Source: Arenibacter palladensis (lineage in GTDB: Bacteria > Bacteroidota > Bacteroidia > Flavobacteriales > Flavobacteriaceae). Taken from it: DNA of 64,000 nt. The stretch lies in contig NZ_FQUX01000009.1 in assembly GCF_900129275.1 (NCBI RefSeq), positions 1-64,000 on the forward strand. Direction: 5' to 3'. Numbering within the stretch: the first letter of the stretch is position 1; every line of letters begins with the position of its first letter. Positions 24,720-33,535 of the stretch are shown here, one piece after another. The notes under the pieces are model-generated. The model made no database searches and was not told where the DNA came from. It saw nothing but the letters and a program-made list of their open reading frames with translations. A program made the position numbers and the translations under genes.

Positions 24720-25376
24720 TCATTTTGTACCATAAAATCTGGCCAAAACATCATTCAAACTACGCACGGATTTCTTGGTCCAATCCAATCTTTTTTCCAG
24801 TTTCTCATCTTCGGTCAACCTCCAATTTATGTTCTCTTTACGTAATTGACTTGTTAGGGTGTGCAAAATTATTGCGGCCGAAACAGAAATATTTAAACTT
24901 TCAGTAAACCCAACCATTGGAATTTTCAGGAAAGAATCTGCCTTTTCCAATACCTCGTTACTCAGCCCATCACGTTCGGTTCCAAAAAATAGTGCCGTCT
25001 TACCATCCAACTTAAAATTTGTAAGTGAACAATTATCCCCATGGGGGGTTGTAGCCACAATTTTATACCCTTTTTGCCTCAGAGTATCAATGCAGTCTGT
25101 CGTAGTCTTATATCTGTATAAATCTACCCATTGCTGGGCCCCCATGGCTATGTCTTTGTCCAGTCGCTTGCCGAACTTACTTTCGATAAGGTGGGCCTGC
25201 TGAACACCAAAAACATCGCAACTTCTTACCACGGCACTGGTGTTGTGCATTTGGTAAACATCCTCTATAGCAACCGTTATATAATTTGTCCGTTCTTCCA
25301 GAATATCCAAGAAACGGGCTTTCCGCTCAGGGGTAATAAAACCCTCTAAATAATCAAGCAACTTCTGATCGACCAT
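24720..25376 (-). CDS. TrmH/SpoU family tRNA/rRNA 2'-O-methyltransferase
   Basis: SPOUT-class RNA ribose methyltransferase, closest in layout to tRNA (Gm18) methyltransferase TrmH. Motif 1 is in HNTSAVVRSCDVFGVQ (N and R conserved). Motif 2 is ALFFGTERDGLSNEVLEKAD, and motif 3 is GFTESLNISVSAAIILHTL, forming the SAM-binding knot. At 218 residues it matches TrmH length, with a C-terminal basic extension. Acts in the cytosol. Divergent from the sirtuin gene. The exact target nucleotide is inferred from resemblance. Confidence 0.9.
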   Translation of the reverse strand: MVDQKLLDYLEGFITPERKARFLDILEERTNYITVAIEDVYQMHNTSAVVRSCDVFGVQQAHLIESKFGKRLDKDIAMGAQQWVDLYRYKTTTDCIDTLRQKGYKIVATTPHGDNCSLTNFKLDGKTALFFGTERDGLSNEVLEKADSFLKIPMVGFTESLNISVSAAIILHTLTSQLRKENINWRLTEDEKLEKRLDWTKKSVRSLNDVLARFYGTK

Positions 25377-25437
25377 AATCCTAAGGTATTAAAAAAGAAA
25401 ACATTTAATTTTACAAATATTACTATAATCCAGAACA

Positions 25438-26130
25438 ATGAAAAAAATAGTGGTCTTAACAGGGGCAGGAGTTAGCGCGGAAAGCGGAATTAACACTTTC
25501 AGGGATGCCAACGGCTTATGGGAAGGCCATGATGTCATGGAAGTAGCAACACCACAAGGTTTTCAGAGGAATCCCGATTTAGTGCTCAATTTTTACAACG
25601 AGAGAAGAAGGCAATTGTTCAAAGTTTCCCCAAATATGGCCCATAGGGCTTTGGTGCTCTTGGAGGAGCATTATGATGTTAACATCATTACCCAAAATGT
25701 GGATGACCTACATGAACGCGCGGGCAGTTCCAAGGTAATTCATTTGCACGGAGAGTTATTAAAGGCTAGGTGTAGTCATAATCCAAGTAAAATAGTTGAT
25801 TGGAAAACCGACATTAAAATAGGTGATCTTTCAGAAGATGGAAATCAATTACGCCCCCATATTGTATGGTTTGGAGAAGAAGTGCCATTATTGGAAAAAG
25901 CAGCCAACATTACGCAGACAGCCCATATTTTAATTATAATTGGCACCTCTATGCAAGTTTATCCAGCAGCTAGTTTAATACATTATGTATCCAGGGATAC
26001 CCCTATTTACTTTATAGACCCAAAACCCAACATAAATCAAACCGATTTTAATGGACTTACCATAATACAGGCTAGTGCCGTAAACGGGGTGCCCCCATTA
26101 GTTTCGGAGTTAATTGAAGGAAAATCCTAA
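25438..26130 (+). CDS. Sir2-type NAD-dependent protein deacylase
   Basis: Sirtuin that removes acyl groups from lysines using NAD. The NAD-binding GAGVSAESGINTFRDANGLW spans residues 9-28, QNVDD is at 86-90 and the catalytic H104 is in LHGELL. Y53 and R56 in NFYNERR match the pair that marks class III (desuccinylase/demalonylase-like) sirtuins. The zinc-binding region has only one cysteine (C112) where most sirtuins have four, so structural zinc is probably absent. At 230 residues it is a minimal-length sirtuin. It stands alone. Confidence 0.92.
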   Translation: MKKIVVLTGAGVSAESGINTFRDANGLWEGHDVMEVATPQGFQRNPDLVLNFYNERRRQLFKVSPNMAHRALVLLEEHYDVNIITQNVDDLHERAGSSKVIHLHGELLKARCSHNPSKIVDWKTDIKIGDLSEDGNQLRPHIVWFGEEVPLLEKAANITQTAHILIIIGTSMQVYPAASLIHYVSRDTPIYFIDPKPNINQTDFNGLTIIQASAVNGVPPLVSELIEGKS

Positions 26131-26256
26131 ATTTGGCTGTCCATAGATATATCAACTTAAAACACTTTGCCCGTTGAGGCGGATATTTTAAGTGCTTTTT
26201 ATATTAATTTCTTTGTATAATAACAGGTTTATAAAAAATAATATTTAAGTGTAATT

Positions 26257-26817
26257 GTGACTTACTTAGAACTCTATAAGGCCCTTGACTACGTTAACCA
26301 TTCCAGAACCAAACGCATGGAAATGTCCAACCTTGTACTAAACGATCCATCCCTTATGGCACCACTTATGGAAATTGCCTTTAAAGTAGATGACCCTGTT
26401 TCCTGTAAAGCCTGTTGGATTTTAGAATTTACTGCCAAAAAAAATTTGGCCTCCATTTTTCCCAATATGGATATTTTTGCGGGTAATATCGGTTCTGTAC
26501 ATTTGGATCCAGCGGTAAGGCCCATAGCAAAAATATGTGAGGTTTTAATGAAATCCTACTTTCAGTTCAATGACCGTGAAACCCGTGAAGCAATGAATAA
26601 AATTCACTTGGAAAATGTTACAACCGCCTGTTTTGATTGGCTTATAGGTGACCATAAAGTGGCCGCCAAGGCATATTCTATGACCAGCCTTTTGTTGTTG
26701 GGCAGGAAGTTCGACTGGATCCATCCAGAATTGCGCATGATACTGGAACAGAACTATCAAAATGGGAGTGCAGCGTATAAGGCCAGGGCAAGGATGACCT
26801 TGGCTAAACTAAGATGA
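26257..26817 (+). CDS. Alpha-helical (HEAT-like) protein upstream of purB
   Basis: A 186-residue cytosolic protein without a signal peptide or recognised catalytic motif. Its repeated helical pattern, for example MAPLMEIAFKVDDPVSCKACWILEF and DHKVAAKAYSMTSLLLLGRKFDW, resembles HEAT or ARM repeats. It starts at a GTG; the next in-frame ATG is about 60 bases inside. I recall genes of this kind next to purB in flavobacteria, where some are mislabelled adenylosuccinate lyase. It has none of the lyase motifs. Function unknown. A candidate purB promoter lies between the two genes. Confidence 0.7.
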   Translation: MTYLELYKALDYVNHSRTKRMEMSNLVLNDPSLMAPLMEIAFKVDDPVSCKACWILEFTAKKNLASIFPNMDIFAGNIGSVHLDPAVRPIAKICEVLMKSYFQFNDRETREAMNKIHLENVTTACFDWLIGDHKVAAKAYSMTSLLLLGRKFDWIHPELRMILEQNYQNGSAAYKARARMTLAKLR

Positions 26818-26883
26818 GCATGGACCTTTGAACAAATAACAGAACAATCTTTCGCTTAACTTTTAAACTCTTCAACTTATAGC

Positions 26884-26891
26884 TATCTTTG
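26884..26891 (+). promoter_or_regulatory. Candidate purB promoter
   Basis: TATCTTTG matches TAnnTTTG, 31 bases before the purB ATG, with TTT at the -33 distance. This suggests purB can be transcribed independently of the gene before it. Confidence 0.5.
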
Positions 26892-26922
26892 CGCTTTTCC
26901 AAAATCAATCAAATAGCACAAG

Positions 26923-28266
26923 ATGTCATTAAACAAATTAAACGCCATATCCCCCATTGATGGCAGATACAGAAATAAAATTGATTCCCTTGCCTCCTAT
27001 TTTTCTGAAGAGGCACTTATAAAATATAGAGTGCGCGTAGAAATTGAATATTTTATAGCACTTTGCGAAATACCACTTCCTCAGCTTTCAAATTTTGACA
27101 ATTCTAAATTTAATGATTTAAGAAAAATCTATATTGATTTTGACTCTGAGGATGCCAATGCCATAAAGGAAATTGAAAAGGTAACCAACCATGATGTAAA
27201 GGCTGTAGAATATTTTATAAAAAAGGAATTCGATAAATTAGGTTTGGAGTCACATAAGGAGTTCATCCATTTTGGACTTACCTCACAAGATATAAACAAT
27301 ACCGCGATTCCCCTTTCCATTAAAGAGGCCATGAACGAGGTTTACGTACCCCAATATTTGGAGGTGCTGAACAAGCTTACGGCTTTAGTGAAGGAATGGG
27401 AAGCTGTACCCATGTTGGCAAGAACGCACGGACAGCCTGCGTCCCCAACCCGTTTAGGAAAAGAGATCGAGGTATTTACGGTTCGATTGGAAGAGCAATT
27501 TAACCTGCTTAACGATATTCCCAGTGCTGCCAAATTTGGTGGAGCCACAGGAAACTATAACGCCCACAAGGTGGCCTACCCACAAATTGATTGGAGAGGG
27601 TTTGGGCAAAAATTTGTCCAGGAGAAGCTTGGCCTACACCACTCCTTCCCAACTACACAGATAGAACATTACGACCATATGGCTGCTTTGTTCGACTGCC
27701 TCAAGAGGATCAATACCATAATTATAGATCTGGACAGGGACTTTTGGACCTATGTTTCCATGGATTATTTTAAACAGAAAATAAAGGCAGGAGAAGTAGG
27801 ATCTTCCGCCATGCCGCATAAAGTAAACCCTATCGATTTTGAAAACTCCGAAGGGAATTTAGGTATAGCCAATGCCATTTTCGAGCATTTATCGGCCAAA
27901 CTTCCCATTTCCAGGTTGCAGAGGGATTTAACCGATAGTACCGTACTTAGAAACGTTGGTGTACCTTTTGGCCATACTCTAATAGCCTTTCAATCTACAC
28001 TCAAGGGGTTGAACAAACTATTGTTGAACAAGGAGAAGTTTGAGCAAGACTTGGAAAACAATTGGGCGGTAGTAGCTGAAGCGATCCAAACCATTTTAAG
28101 GCGTGAGGCCTATCCCAATCCCTATGAAGCTTTGAAGGGACTAACCCGGACCAATGAGAAGATTACACAGCAGTCCATATCCAATTTTATAGACACCTTG
28201 GAAACAACGGAAGATATAAAATCTGAATTGAAACAAATTACCCCTAGTAATTATACGGGTATTTAA
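26923..28266 (+). CDS. purB: Adenylosuccinate lyase
   Basis: Catalyses two fumarate-releasing steps of purine synthesis: SAICAR to AICAR and adenylosuccinate to AMP. The fumarase/aspartase superfamily signature GSSAMPHKVNPIDFENSEGN holds the flexible-loop catalytic serine at about residues 295-296. TSQDINNTA and RTHGQPASPTRLGKE are the other two conserved blocks, the latter with the catalytic His region. At 447 residues it is full length. A clear terminator follows. Confidence 0.97.
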   Translation: MSLNKLNAISPIDGRYRNKIDSLASYFSEEALIKYRVRVEIEYFIALCEIPLPQLSNFDNSKFNDLRKIYIDFDSEDANAIKEIEKVTNHDVKAVEYFIKKEFDKLGLESHKEFIHFGLTSQDINNTAIPLSIKEAMNEVYVPQYLEVLNKLTALVKEWEAVPMLARTHGQPASPTRLGKEIEVFTVRLEEQFNLLNDIPSAAKFGGATGNYNAHKVAYPQIDWRGFGQKFVQEKLGLHHSFPTTQIEHYDHMAALFDCLKRINTIIIDLDRDFWTYVSMDYFKQKIKAGEVGSSAMPHKVNPIDFENSEGNLGIANAIFEHLSAKLPISRLQRDLTDSTVLRNVGVPFGHTLIAFQSTLKGLNKLLLNKEKFEQDLENNWAVVAEAIQTILRREAYPNPYEALKGLTRTNEKITQQSISNFIDTLETTEDIKSELKQITPSNYTGI

Positions 28267-28310
28267 AAAACACCAGATTTAACATTCCTTATAACAACTC
28301 TGTTAGAATA

Positions 28311-28358
28311 AAAAGCAACCTAGAGCATAATAATGACACTTTAGGTTGCTTTTTTTTA
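28311..28358. terminator. Terminator after purB
   Basis: AAAGCAACCTA pairs with TAGGTTGCTTT and is followed by a run of T on the plus strand. The minus strand also ends in several T, so it can serve the convergent mscS-like gene. Confidence 0.88.
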
Positions 28359-28381
28359 TGGACAATAGATAGCGGAGATAC

Positions 28382-29197
28382 CTACTCTTTCTTCTGTATC
28401 TCTACCTGATGGGGATATGGTATTTCAATACCTGCCTTATCAAGTGCTAATTTGCAATTTTCAAGAGTTGCAAAATACACAGACCAATAATCTTCTGGTG
28501 CACAAAAAGGCCTTACTGCAAAATTAACGGAACTATCTGCCAACTCCGATACATTTACAGATGGCGCAGGGTCTTTCAAAACCTTGGGATTGGCTTCCAA
28601 TACTTCTAATAGCACTTCCTTGGCTTTCTTAATATCTTCACCATATCCAATACCAATGGTAGTGTCTACCCTCATCCTACCTTCGGCCGTATAATTTATA
28701 ATATTGCCATTGGCCATGGCCCCATTGGGCACAATGGCCAGCTTATTTTGAGGTGTTATAAGCTTAGTGGTGAAAATTTCAATTTCCTTTACGTTACCCA
28801 ACACTCCTTGTGCCTCTATTAAATCCCCAATTTTATAGGGCTTAAAAATCATAATCAAAACCCCTCCGGCAAAGTTGGATAATGAGCCCTGAAGTGCTAG
28901 GCCAACAGCCAAACCGGCGGCCGCAATTACAGCCGCAAAGGTGGTAATGTTTATGCCCAATTGGCCAATGACCAATAAGATCAAAAATATTTTAAGGATC
29001 CAGGATACCATACTCAGTAAAAAACGTTGTAAAGATTCATCGTATTTACTGTTATACATAACCTTTTTTGCACCTCCAATAACCCTTTTAATAACCCATA
29101 ATCCAATAATAAAAATTAGCAATGCAGTTAGCACCTTAGGTCCGAACTCCTTTGCCAATTCCACCCCGTAATTAAGCCATTCTTCTGCTTTTTCCAT
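28382..29197 (-). CDS. Small-conductance mechanosensitive channel (MscS family)
   Basis: Inner-membrane channel that opens on membrane tension to release solutes on osmotic downshock. Three hydrophobic helices lie in the first 130 residues. The pore-lining TM3 is the Gly/Ala-rich AAAGLAVGLALQGSLSNFAGG, followed by the beta-domain start FKPYKIGDLIEAQGVLG. The C-terminal alpha/beta vestibule domain ends with GIEIPYPHQ. At 271 residues it is a minimal MscS-type protein. Single gene, convergent with purB. Confidence 0.94.
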   Translation of the reverse strand: MEKAEEWLNYGVELAKEFGPKVLTALLIFIIGLWVIKRVIGGAKKVMYNSKYDESLQRFLLSMVSWILKIFLILLVIGQLGINITTFAAVIAAAGLAVGLALQGSLSNFAGGVLIMIFKPYKIGDLIEAQGVLGNVKEIEIFTTKLITPQNKLAIVPNGAMANGNIINYTAEGRMRVDTTIGIGYGEDIKKAKEVLLEVLEANPKVLKDPAPSVNVSELADSSVNFAVRPFCAPEDYWSVYFATLENCKLALDKAGIEIPYPHQVEIQKKE

Positions 29198-29430
29198 GAT
29201 AATATATAGTTATAGTTAATGATTATAATTCATCTAATATATGATTTGTTTTAAAAATGGCTTAATTACAACAACAGATTAAAACTTGGATTAGGTTTAA
29301 TATTTACAACATCCCTTCCCAAAATAATTGCAAAAAGAAGTTATACCACTTAAAATGAATATCTTTTAATTTATCTTATAATTATAGCTCTTGGAATGCT
29401 ATTTGTAAATAAATATTCATATACTATGAT

Positions 29431-30039
29431 ATGAATTTATTGAATAAGAAAACGATAATATACATTTTGGCTATTTCTGCCCCATTTTTTATGAACGCAC
29501 AACACCATATTCCAAAATCCATTAAAAGTGAAGCATTAAAAGCGCTCTCTTTTTATCCCGAATTATCGGACTGTAATATTGAATTTAGATTTAAAAAGAA
29601 TATCAAGAAATCTACGATGCAGGCCAGACCAACTTTCCAAAGTTTCTTTAAGAAACGGAGCAATAGGAACTATGTAATTTTGATTAGTGAGACTTTTAAG
29701 ATTTCAGATAAGGAATTTACGACAAAGGATATTCCCTCCGATATTCTGATAGGTTGGATAGGTCATGAATTAGGACACATCATGGATTATCAAAACAGAA
29801 GTAAGACCAATTTATTCTCATTTGGCTTCAAATATCTATTTTCAGAACGTTTTATAGTAGAGGCCGAACGAACAGCCGACACTTATGCAGTGGCCCAAGG
29901 CATGGAAAAATATATTCTTGCAACCAAAAACTTTATTCTCAACCATTCGGACATTGCAACATCCTATAAAAATAGGATCAAAAAATATTACCTATCTCCG
30001 GAGGAAATCATGGTATTGGTTGAAGAGCGCAGTCGTTAA
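29431..30039 (+). CDS. Small exported HExxH zincin protease-like protein
   Basis: A 202-residue protein with a signal peptide (ILAISAPFFMNAQ). It has a zinc-protease motif H112-E113-L-G-H116 in GWIGHELGHIMDY. A downstream VEAERTADTYAV (E144/E146, D150) could supply the third ligand as in gluzincins (E-x-x-x-D pattern). It lacks the extra domains of M48 proteases and is not assigned to a family. It would act in the periplasm or outside. Its stop overlaps the convergent GH3 gene by four bases. Proteolytic activity is an inference from the motif. Confidence 0.75.
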   Translation: MNLLNKKTIIYILAISAPFFMNAQHHIPKSIKSEALKALSFYPELSDCNIEFRFKKNIKKSTMQARPTFQSFFKKRSNRNYVILISETFKISDKEFTTKDIPSDILIGWIGHELGHIMDYQNRSKTNLFSFGFKYLFSERFIVEAERTADTYAVAQGMEKYILATKNFILNHSDIATSYKNRIKKYYLSPEEIMVLVEERSR

Positions 30040-31577
30040 TTACCTATGGATGTAGTAGTTTGGACAAACTTCTCCCAATCCGAGAATTTATCCTCGTTCA
30101 TGACCCTTTCCATTTTTACCTGACCGCCCTTCTTTTTGTTCTTGCCGTTCCAGTCATAAAACACTTCGGTACCCACCACCTTTACCTTTACCCCTTCCAA
30201 AGATTTACCTCGGGCCACCTTATAGTTTTTATTGGCTTCTTTCAAAAACTTGTCTAGCGCATTGGACAAGGAATCAACATTGGGATTTTTCATATTGGAA
30301 CCCAGATACCAACAGTGATAAAACTCACCATCTTCACAACGCTTGGCACATATGGTATATTCTGGTATCTTGGTATTGAATGTTTCTTCCAGGAATCGCA
30401 TAGCATCATCCATCTTGTTTACGGATAATTGGGAACCCACTTTATTCAGGAAAAATTTTGTGCGCCCAGTGATCTCGATCTCCGCTTTCTCCAAATCGGT
30501 AAACTTGATAGTATCCCCAATTATATAACGCCATGCACCGCTAACAGTACTAATCACCAGTACATAGTCCTGATCCAATTCCACTTCATTCAAGGCTAAG
30601 GCAGGGGCATTTTGGACCAATGAACCATCTTCTTTAATATATTCTGGTTTAAAGGGAACGAATTCAAAAAAAATACCATTGTCCGTAATTAATTGCATAG
30701 CCATGGTTCCAGGCCTGGTCTGGCATGCAATAAAGCCTTCCGAGGCCAAATAAGTGTCTATAACGGTAATTGGATGCCCCATTAGGGCGTTGAAACTTTT
30801 CTCATAAGGCCCAAATGCAACTCCACCCGTAGTGTACACCATTAGATTTGGCCATATTTCATGTATGTTTTTTAGATTATGATGATCAATAACTTTTTGA
30901 AGCATTAGTTCTATCCACGAAGGGATACCGCTCAAAGCCCCTATATCCCAATCTTTAGCCTTTTCGGCAATACGGGCAACTCTTTGATCCCAATCATCAA
31001 TTTTTGCGATTTCTTCCCCGGGCTTGTAGTAACTTCTAAACCAGAAAGGAATATTTCCAGCACTAATACCACTTATCTCCCCCTCCTTATGATCACTTTT
31101 TTCCTCCAAATCGGTGGAACTTCCCAACATCATTATTTCCTTCTCAAAAAAATCTGCTGGCAAATCAAAATTGCTCAAGGCAAAAACCTGCTTGAGCCCG
31201 GCTTCCCTGATCGCCCCAATCATTTCGTCCGTTACCGGGATACGTTTACTGGTCTTGCCTGTAGTGCCCGAACTCAGGGCAAAATATGAGGGGCGCCCCG
31301 GCCATGTAATATTTTCATGGCCATTATGTAGTTTGGACCACCATTCTTCATTTATTTTTTCATAATTAAAATATGGTACTTTTTCGGAAAATACCTTATA
31401 GGGATTTCCGGAATCCAAAATGCTTTCAAATTTGTAATGTTGGCCAAAATCAGTATCCTTGGCAGTAGTTAAAAGGTATTGCAGGACCTCTTGCTGCTCC
31501 TTCCAATGATCCTTTTCCGTACTGAAGGTTTCCTTCAAATGAATTGCGCCCTTTATAAGACTTCCTAGAATGGCCAT
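30036..31577 (-). CDS. GH3 auxin-responsive promoter family acyl-amido synthetase-like protein
   Basis: Member of the bacterial GH3 family in the ANL adenylating-enzyme superfamily. Plant members adenylate carboxylic acids and conjugate them to amino acids. The ATP-binding block YFALSSGTTGKTSKRIPVT is at about residues 104-122, followed by VYTTGGVAFGPYEKSF, IDTYLASEGFIA and YIIGDTIKFTD. At 513 residues it is full length. The acid and amine substrates in flavobacteria are unknown. Single gene with a 360-base empty spacer upstream. Confidence 0.88.
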   Translation of the reverse strand: MAILGSLIKGAIHLKETFSTEKDHWKEQQEVLQYLLTTAKDTDFGQHYKFESILDSGNPYKVFSEKVPYFNYEKINEEWWSKLHNGHENITWPGRPSYFALSSGTTGKTSKRIPVTDEMIGAIREAGLKQVFALSNFDLPADFFEKEIMMLGSSTDLEEKSDHKEGEISGISAGNIPFWFRSYYKPGEEIAKIDDWDQRVARIAEKAKDWDIGALSGIPSWIELMLQKVIDHHNLKNIHEIWPNLMVYTTGGVAFGPYEKSFNALMGHPITVIDTYLASEGFIACQTRPGTMAMQLITDNGIFFEFVPFKPEYIKEDGSLVQNAPALALNEVELDQDYVLVISTVSGAWRYIIGDTIKFTDLEKAEIEITGRTKFFLNKVGSQLSVNKMDDAMRFLEETFNTKIPEYTICAKRCEDGEFYHCWYLGSNMKNPNVDSLSNALDKFLKEANKNYKVARGKSLEGVKVKVVGTEVFYDWNGKNKKKGGQVKMERVMNEDKFSDWEKFVQTTTSIGN

Positions 31578-31882
31578 AGTAGATACTTTTATATTATCTG
31601 CATCTTATACATCAAATTGGGGTTTCCCCTTCCCCTATATGAAGCAGTTTAAAAACCAAATATCCCTTTTTAAAAAATATTTCTTTATTTCTAAAAAGAA
31701 AATGTTTGACCCATTTCCAATCCACTCTTGTTCTTTTCCAATATTACCTTTCCATAGCATATACCATCCCCTATTCGCACTTCGTATTTCAACATGAACA
31801 ACCTGCAGGTTTTGATCGACGATAATTCCAAAAAGCACAAGTCACTGAATAAATTTAACCTACAATGGAAAGGAATACATGT
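31578..31882. other. Intergenic region with no convincing gene
   Basis: About 300 bases between GH3 and a terminator. Short frames exist on both strands but none begins with a credible signal or conserved motif. One plus-strand frame from an ATG near 31793 (NNLQVLIDDNSKKHKSLNKF) runs into the terminator and was not accepted as a gene. Confidence 0.4.
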
Positions 31883-31920
31883 AAAAAAAACCTGTATCAA
31901 AATACTTGATACAGGTTTTA
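31883..31920 (-). terminator. Terminator of the sigma-DUF4252 operon
   Basis: On the minus strand AAACCTGTATCAA pairs with TTGATACAGGTTT around a five-base loop and is followed by eight T. It lies just past the stop of the last DUF4252 gene. Confidence 0.9.
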
Positions 31921-31941
31921 AAGTGTTATAAGGATTTCTGC

Positions 31942-32487
31942 CTAGCCTTTCAAAAAATTTCCAATTTCACCAAGCCCTTCTCCCTTGTAATCCGATTTTT
32001 CAATGGCTTTCATGAACTGGACCAATTTGGCAGGGTTCATATTTTTACCCAAAACCCGGACCAGCATAAAGCCCTTATCCTCACTATCACCATATATGAT
32101 TACCTCATCAATGGCATCATCATCACCCAAATATCTTACAGAAGCTTTACCGAAACTGGTGTTCATCTTCATCAGCTCTGTAAATTTGCCATTTTTCAAG
32201 ATGGCGTTGATATTCGCTTTTTCTTTTTGAAACTCCAAAAGGTTATCCTCGGTTATTTTAAACGCTAGAATATTTAATTTTTTTAATGAATTAAGTGCCT
32301 CCCTTTGGTCTTCGGTTAAATCGGCCTTCTCCATATTCAATAAGCTTACTGGCAGATCTACCGATAAGAAATTTGGATTATCCGCGTTGTCCACATAATA
32401 TTCCTGTAGACTTTGTGTTGATGAACATGCAGAAATTGCAAAGATCAACAACATTGCCCAGACCAGTTTTCCAATTCTTGTTTTCAT
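31942..32487 (-). CDS. DUF4252 family lipoprotein
   Basis: Predicted lipoprotein (lipobox LLIFAISAC, Cys at about residue 21) of the DUF4252 family, function unknown. The mature part shows the family pattern: LKKLNILAFKITEDNLLEFQ, EDKGFMLVRVLGKNMNPAKLVQFM. The ATG at 32487 starts the lipoprotein signal and was preferred over the 18-residue upstream extension. It is the last gene of a four-gene operon headed by an ECF sigma factor and is a diverged paralogue of the gene before it. Confidence 0.82.
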   Translation of the reverse strand: MKTRIGKLVWAMLLIFAISACSSTQSLQEYYVDNADNPNFLSVDLPVSLLNMEKADLTEDQREALNSLKKLNILAFKITEDNLLEFQKEKANINAILKNGKFTELMKMNTSFGKASVRYLGDDDAIDEVIIYGDSEDKGFMLVRVLGKNMNPAKLVQFMKAIEKSDYKGEGLGEIGNFLKG

Positions 32488-32556
32488 TTCCCTTCTAATT
32501 AAGTTTTGACCAGGCAGAGCAATAGCCTTTTTATTGGCCACTGCCCTAGCCCACGA

Positions 32557-33102
32557 TTACTTGTTTTTGCCCGCCTTATTTAACTCGGAAGGCAAGTTCA
32601 TCTTTTGAGTTAAAGATCCGATCTTGTTTAAATCTATATCACCGGTCAAGGATAGCAATACCGTTTCAAATTTCCTATCATTGATTTCCACGTTCCCATT
32701 TTTGATACCGGTAACGAACATGAGCAATTCACTTACATGATCTTCATCCTTACCGCTCTTAATGTAGAACTTTACATTGGCATCCTTATCCTTGACCCTC
32801 ATAAGTTCCTGTAAGGAGGAGGATTTTAAATACTTCTCCATGGTAACCTGCATGTCCGCGGAAATCTTTTTATCCTCCGTAATAAAAACCTTTAAATTTT
32901 TTAGGTTTTGGGCTATATCCATAAAATCCTGAGCCTCTTTGTCATCGACCTCAACGTTTATCTTGCTCAACAATTTAAACATACTTTCATTGACAACTAC
33001 GGCACTCACATTGTCCAGATCTTCAAATTTATCGAACATGGATTGTGAAAACCCAATAAAAGGCAATACAGCTACTAATACTACTATGATATTCTTCTTC
33101 AT
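32557..33102 (-). CDS. DUF4252 family exported protein
   Basis: Exported protein with a cleavable signal peptide (MKKNIIVVLVAVLPFIGFSQ) and a DUF4252 domain (residues about 22-175): NLKNLKVFITEDKKISADMQVTM, EDHVSELLMFVTG, TVLLSLTGDIDLNKIGSLTQ. Unlike its downstream paralogue it has no lipobox, so one copy would be soluble periplasmic and the other lipid-anchored. The start at 33102 was chosen at the signal peptide. Function unknown. The context suggests an envelope response controlled by the sigma factor. Confidence 0.82.
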   Translation of the reverse strand: MKKNIIVVLVAVLPFIGFSQSMFDKFEDLDNVSAVVVNESMFKLLSKINVEVDDKEAQDFMDIAQNLKNLKVFITEDKKISADMQVTMEKYLKSSSLQELMRVKDKDANVKFYIKSGKDEDHVSELLMFVTGIKNGNVEINDRKFETVLLSLTGDIDLNKIGSLTQKMNLPSELNKAGKNK

Positions 33103-33112
33103 CTTTTTCAAT

Positions 33113-33535
33113 TTAATTTTTGTTGTAAATTTTTTGTTTTGTTTCTTCAAACTCCCTTAAATAAGCCACTTTCTCGGTTCCCTTACCAAGATTGGCCGCC
33201 AAAAGGCTTAATGCCTTTTTAGTTTCCTGATAGGCGTATTCCGCTTCTCTCTGTTCTTGATAACTTCTTCCAAAATATATACCAAATATCAAAATGCTTA
33301 CAGCTGCAACGGAAATCCACTTTATATAGCTTCTTTTTCTAGGTTTTAGTGGAACCTTTTTGGTAAACTTCTCTTCTTTGGCAATGGAAAAATACTGAAA
33401 CATTGAGGCATATTCCTTTAAGTGTAATGGAACTTCTTCCTTTGTAAAATATTCCCTCAACATTTCTTCTTCAACAACCGTAGTGGTTGCCTCCAAATAC
33501 TTTTCCAATAATTTTTCTATATTATTTAATTCCAT
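33113..33535 (-). CDS. Single-pass membrane protein, possible anti-sigma factor
   Basis: A 140-residue protein with an N-terminal cytosolic helical part (LEKYLEATTTVVEEEMLREYF), a basic stretch (KPRKRSYIK), one membrane helix (WISVAAVSILIFGIYFG) and a short C-terminal periplasmic tail. It overlaps the sigma factor gene by 14 bases and lies directly after it, the usual place for an anti-sigma factor. No CXXC/H zinc anti-sigma motif is seen. The role is inferred from position and topology only. Confidence 0.6.
   Translation of the reverse strand: MELNNIEKLLEKYLEATTTVVEEEMLREYFTKEEVPLHLKEYASMFQYFSIAKEEKFTKKVPLKPRKRSYIKWISVAAVSILIFGIYFGRSYQEQREAEYAYQETKKALSLLAANLGKGTEKVAYLREFEETKQKIYNKN

Noticed and set aside
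26155-26205. Possible terminator after the sirtuin gene (CACTT/AAGTG followed by T)
   Set aside because: Only five base pairs are secure and the loop is over 20 bases, too weak to list.
26257-26817. Labelling the HEAT-like protein as adenylosuccinate lyase
   Set aside because: No lyase signature is present; the true purB follows directly with all motifs.
31635-31900. Overlapping short frames on the minus strand upstream of the DUF4252 terminator
   Set aside because: Two frames compete, neither has a conserved motif, and both run through or abut the terminator stem.
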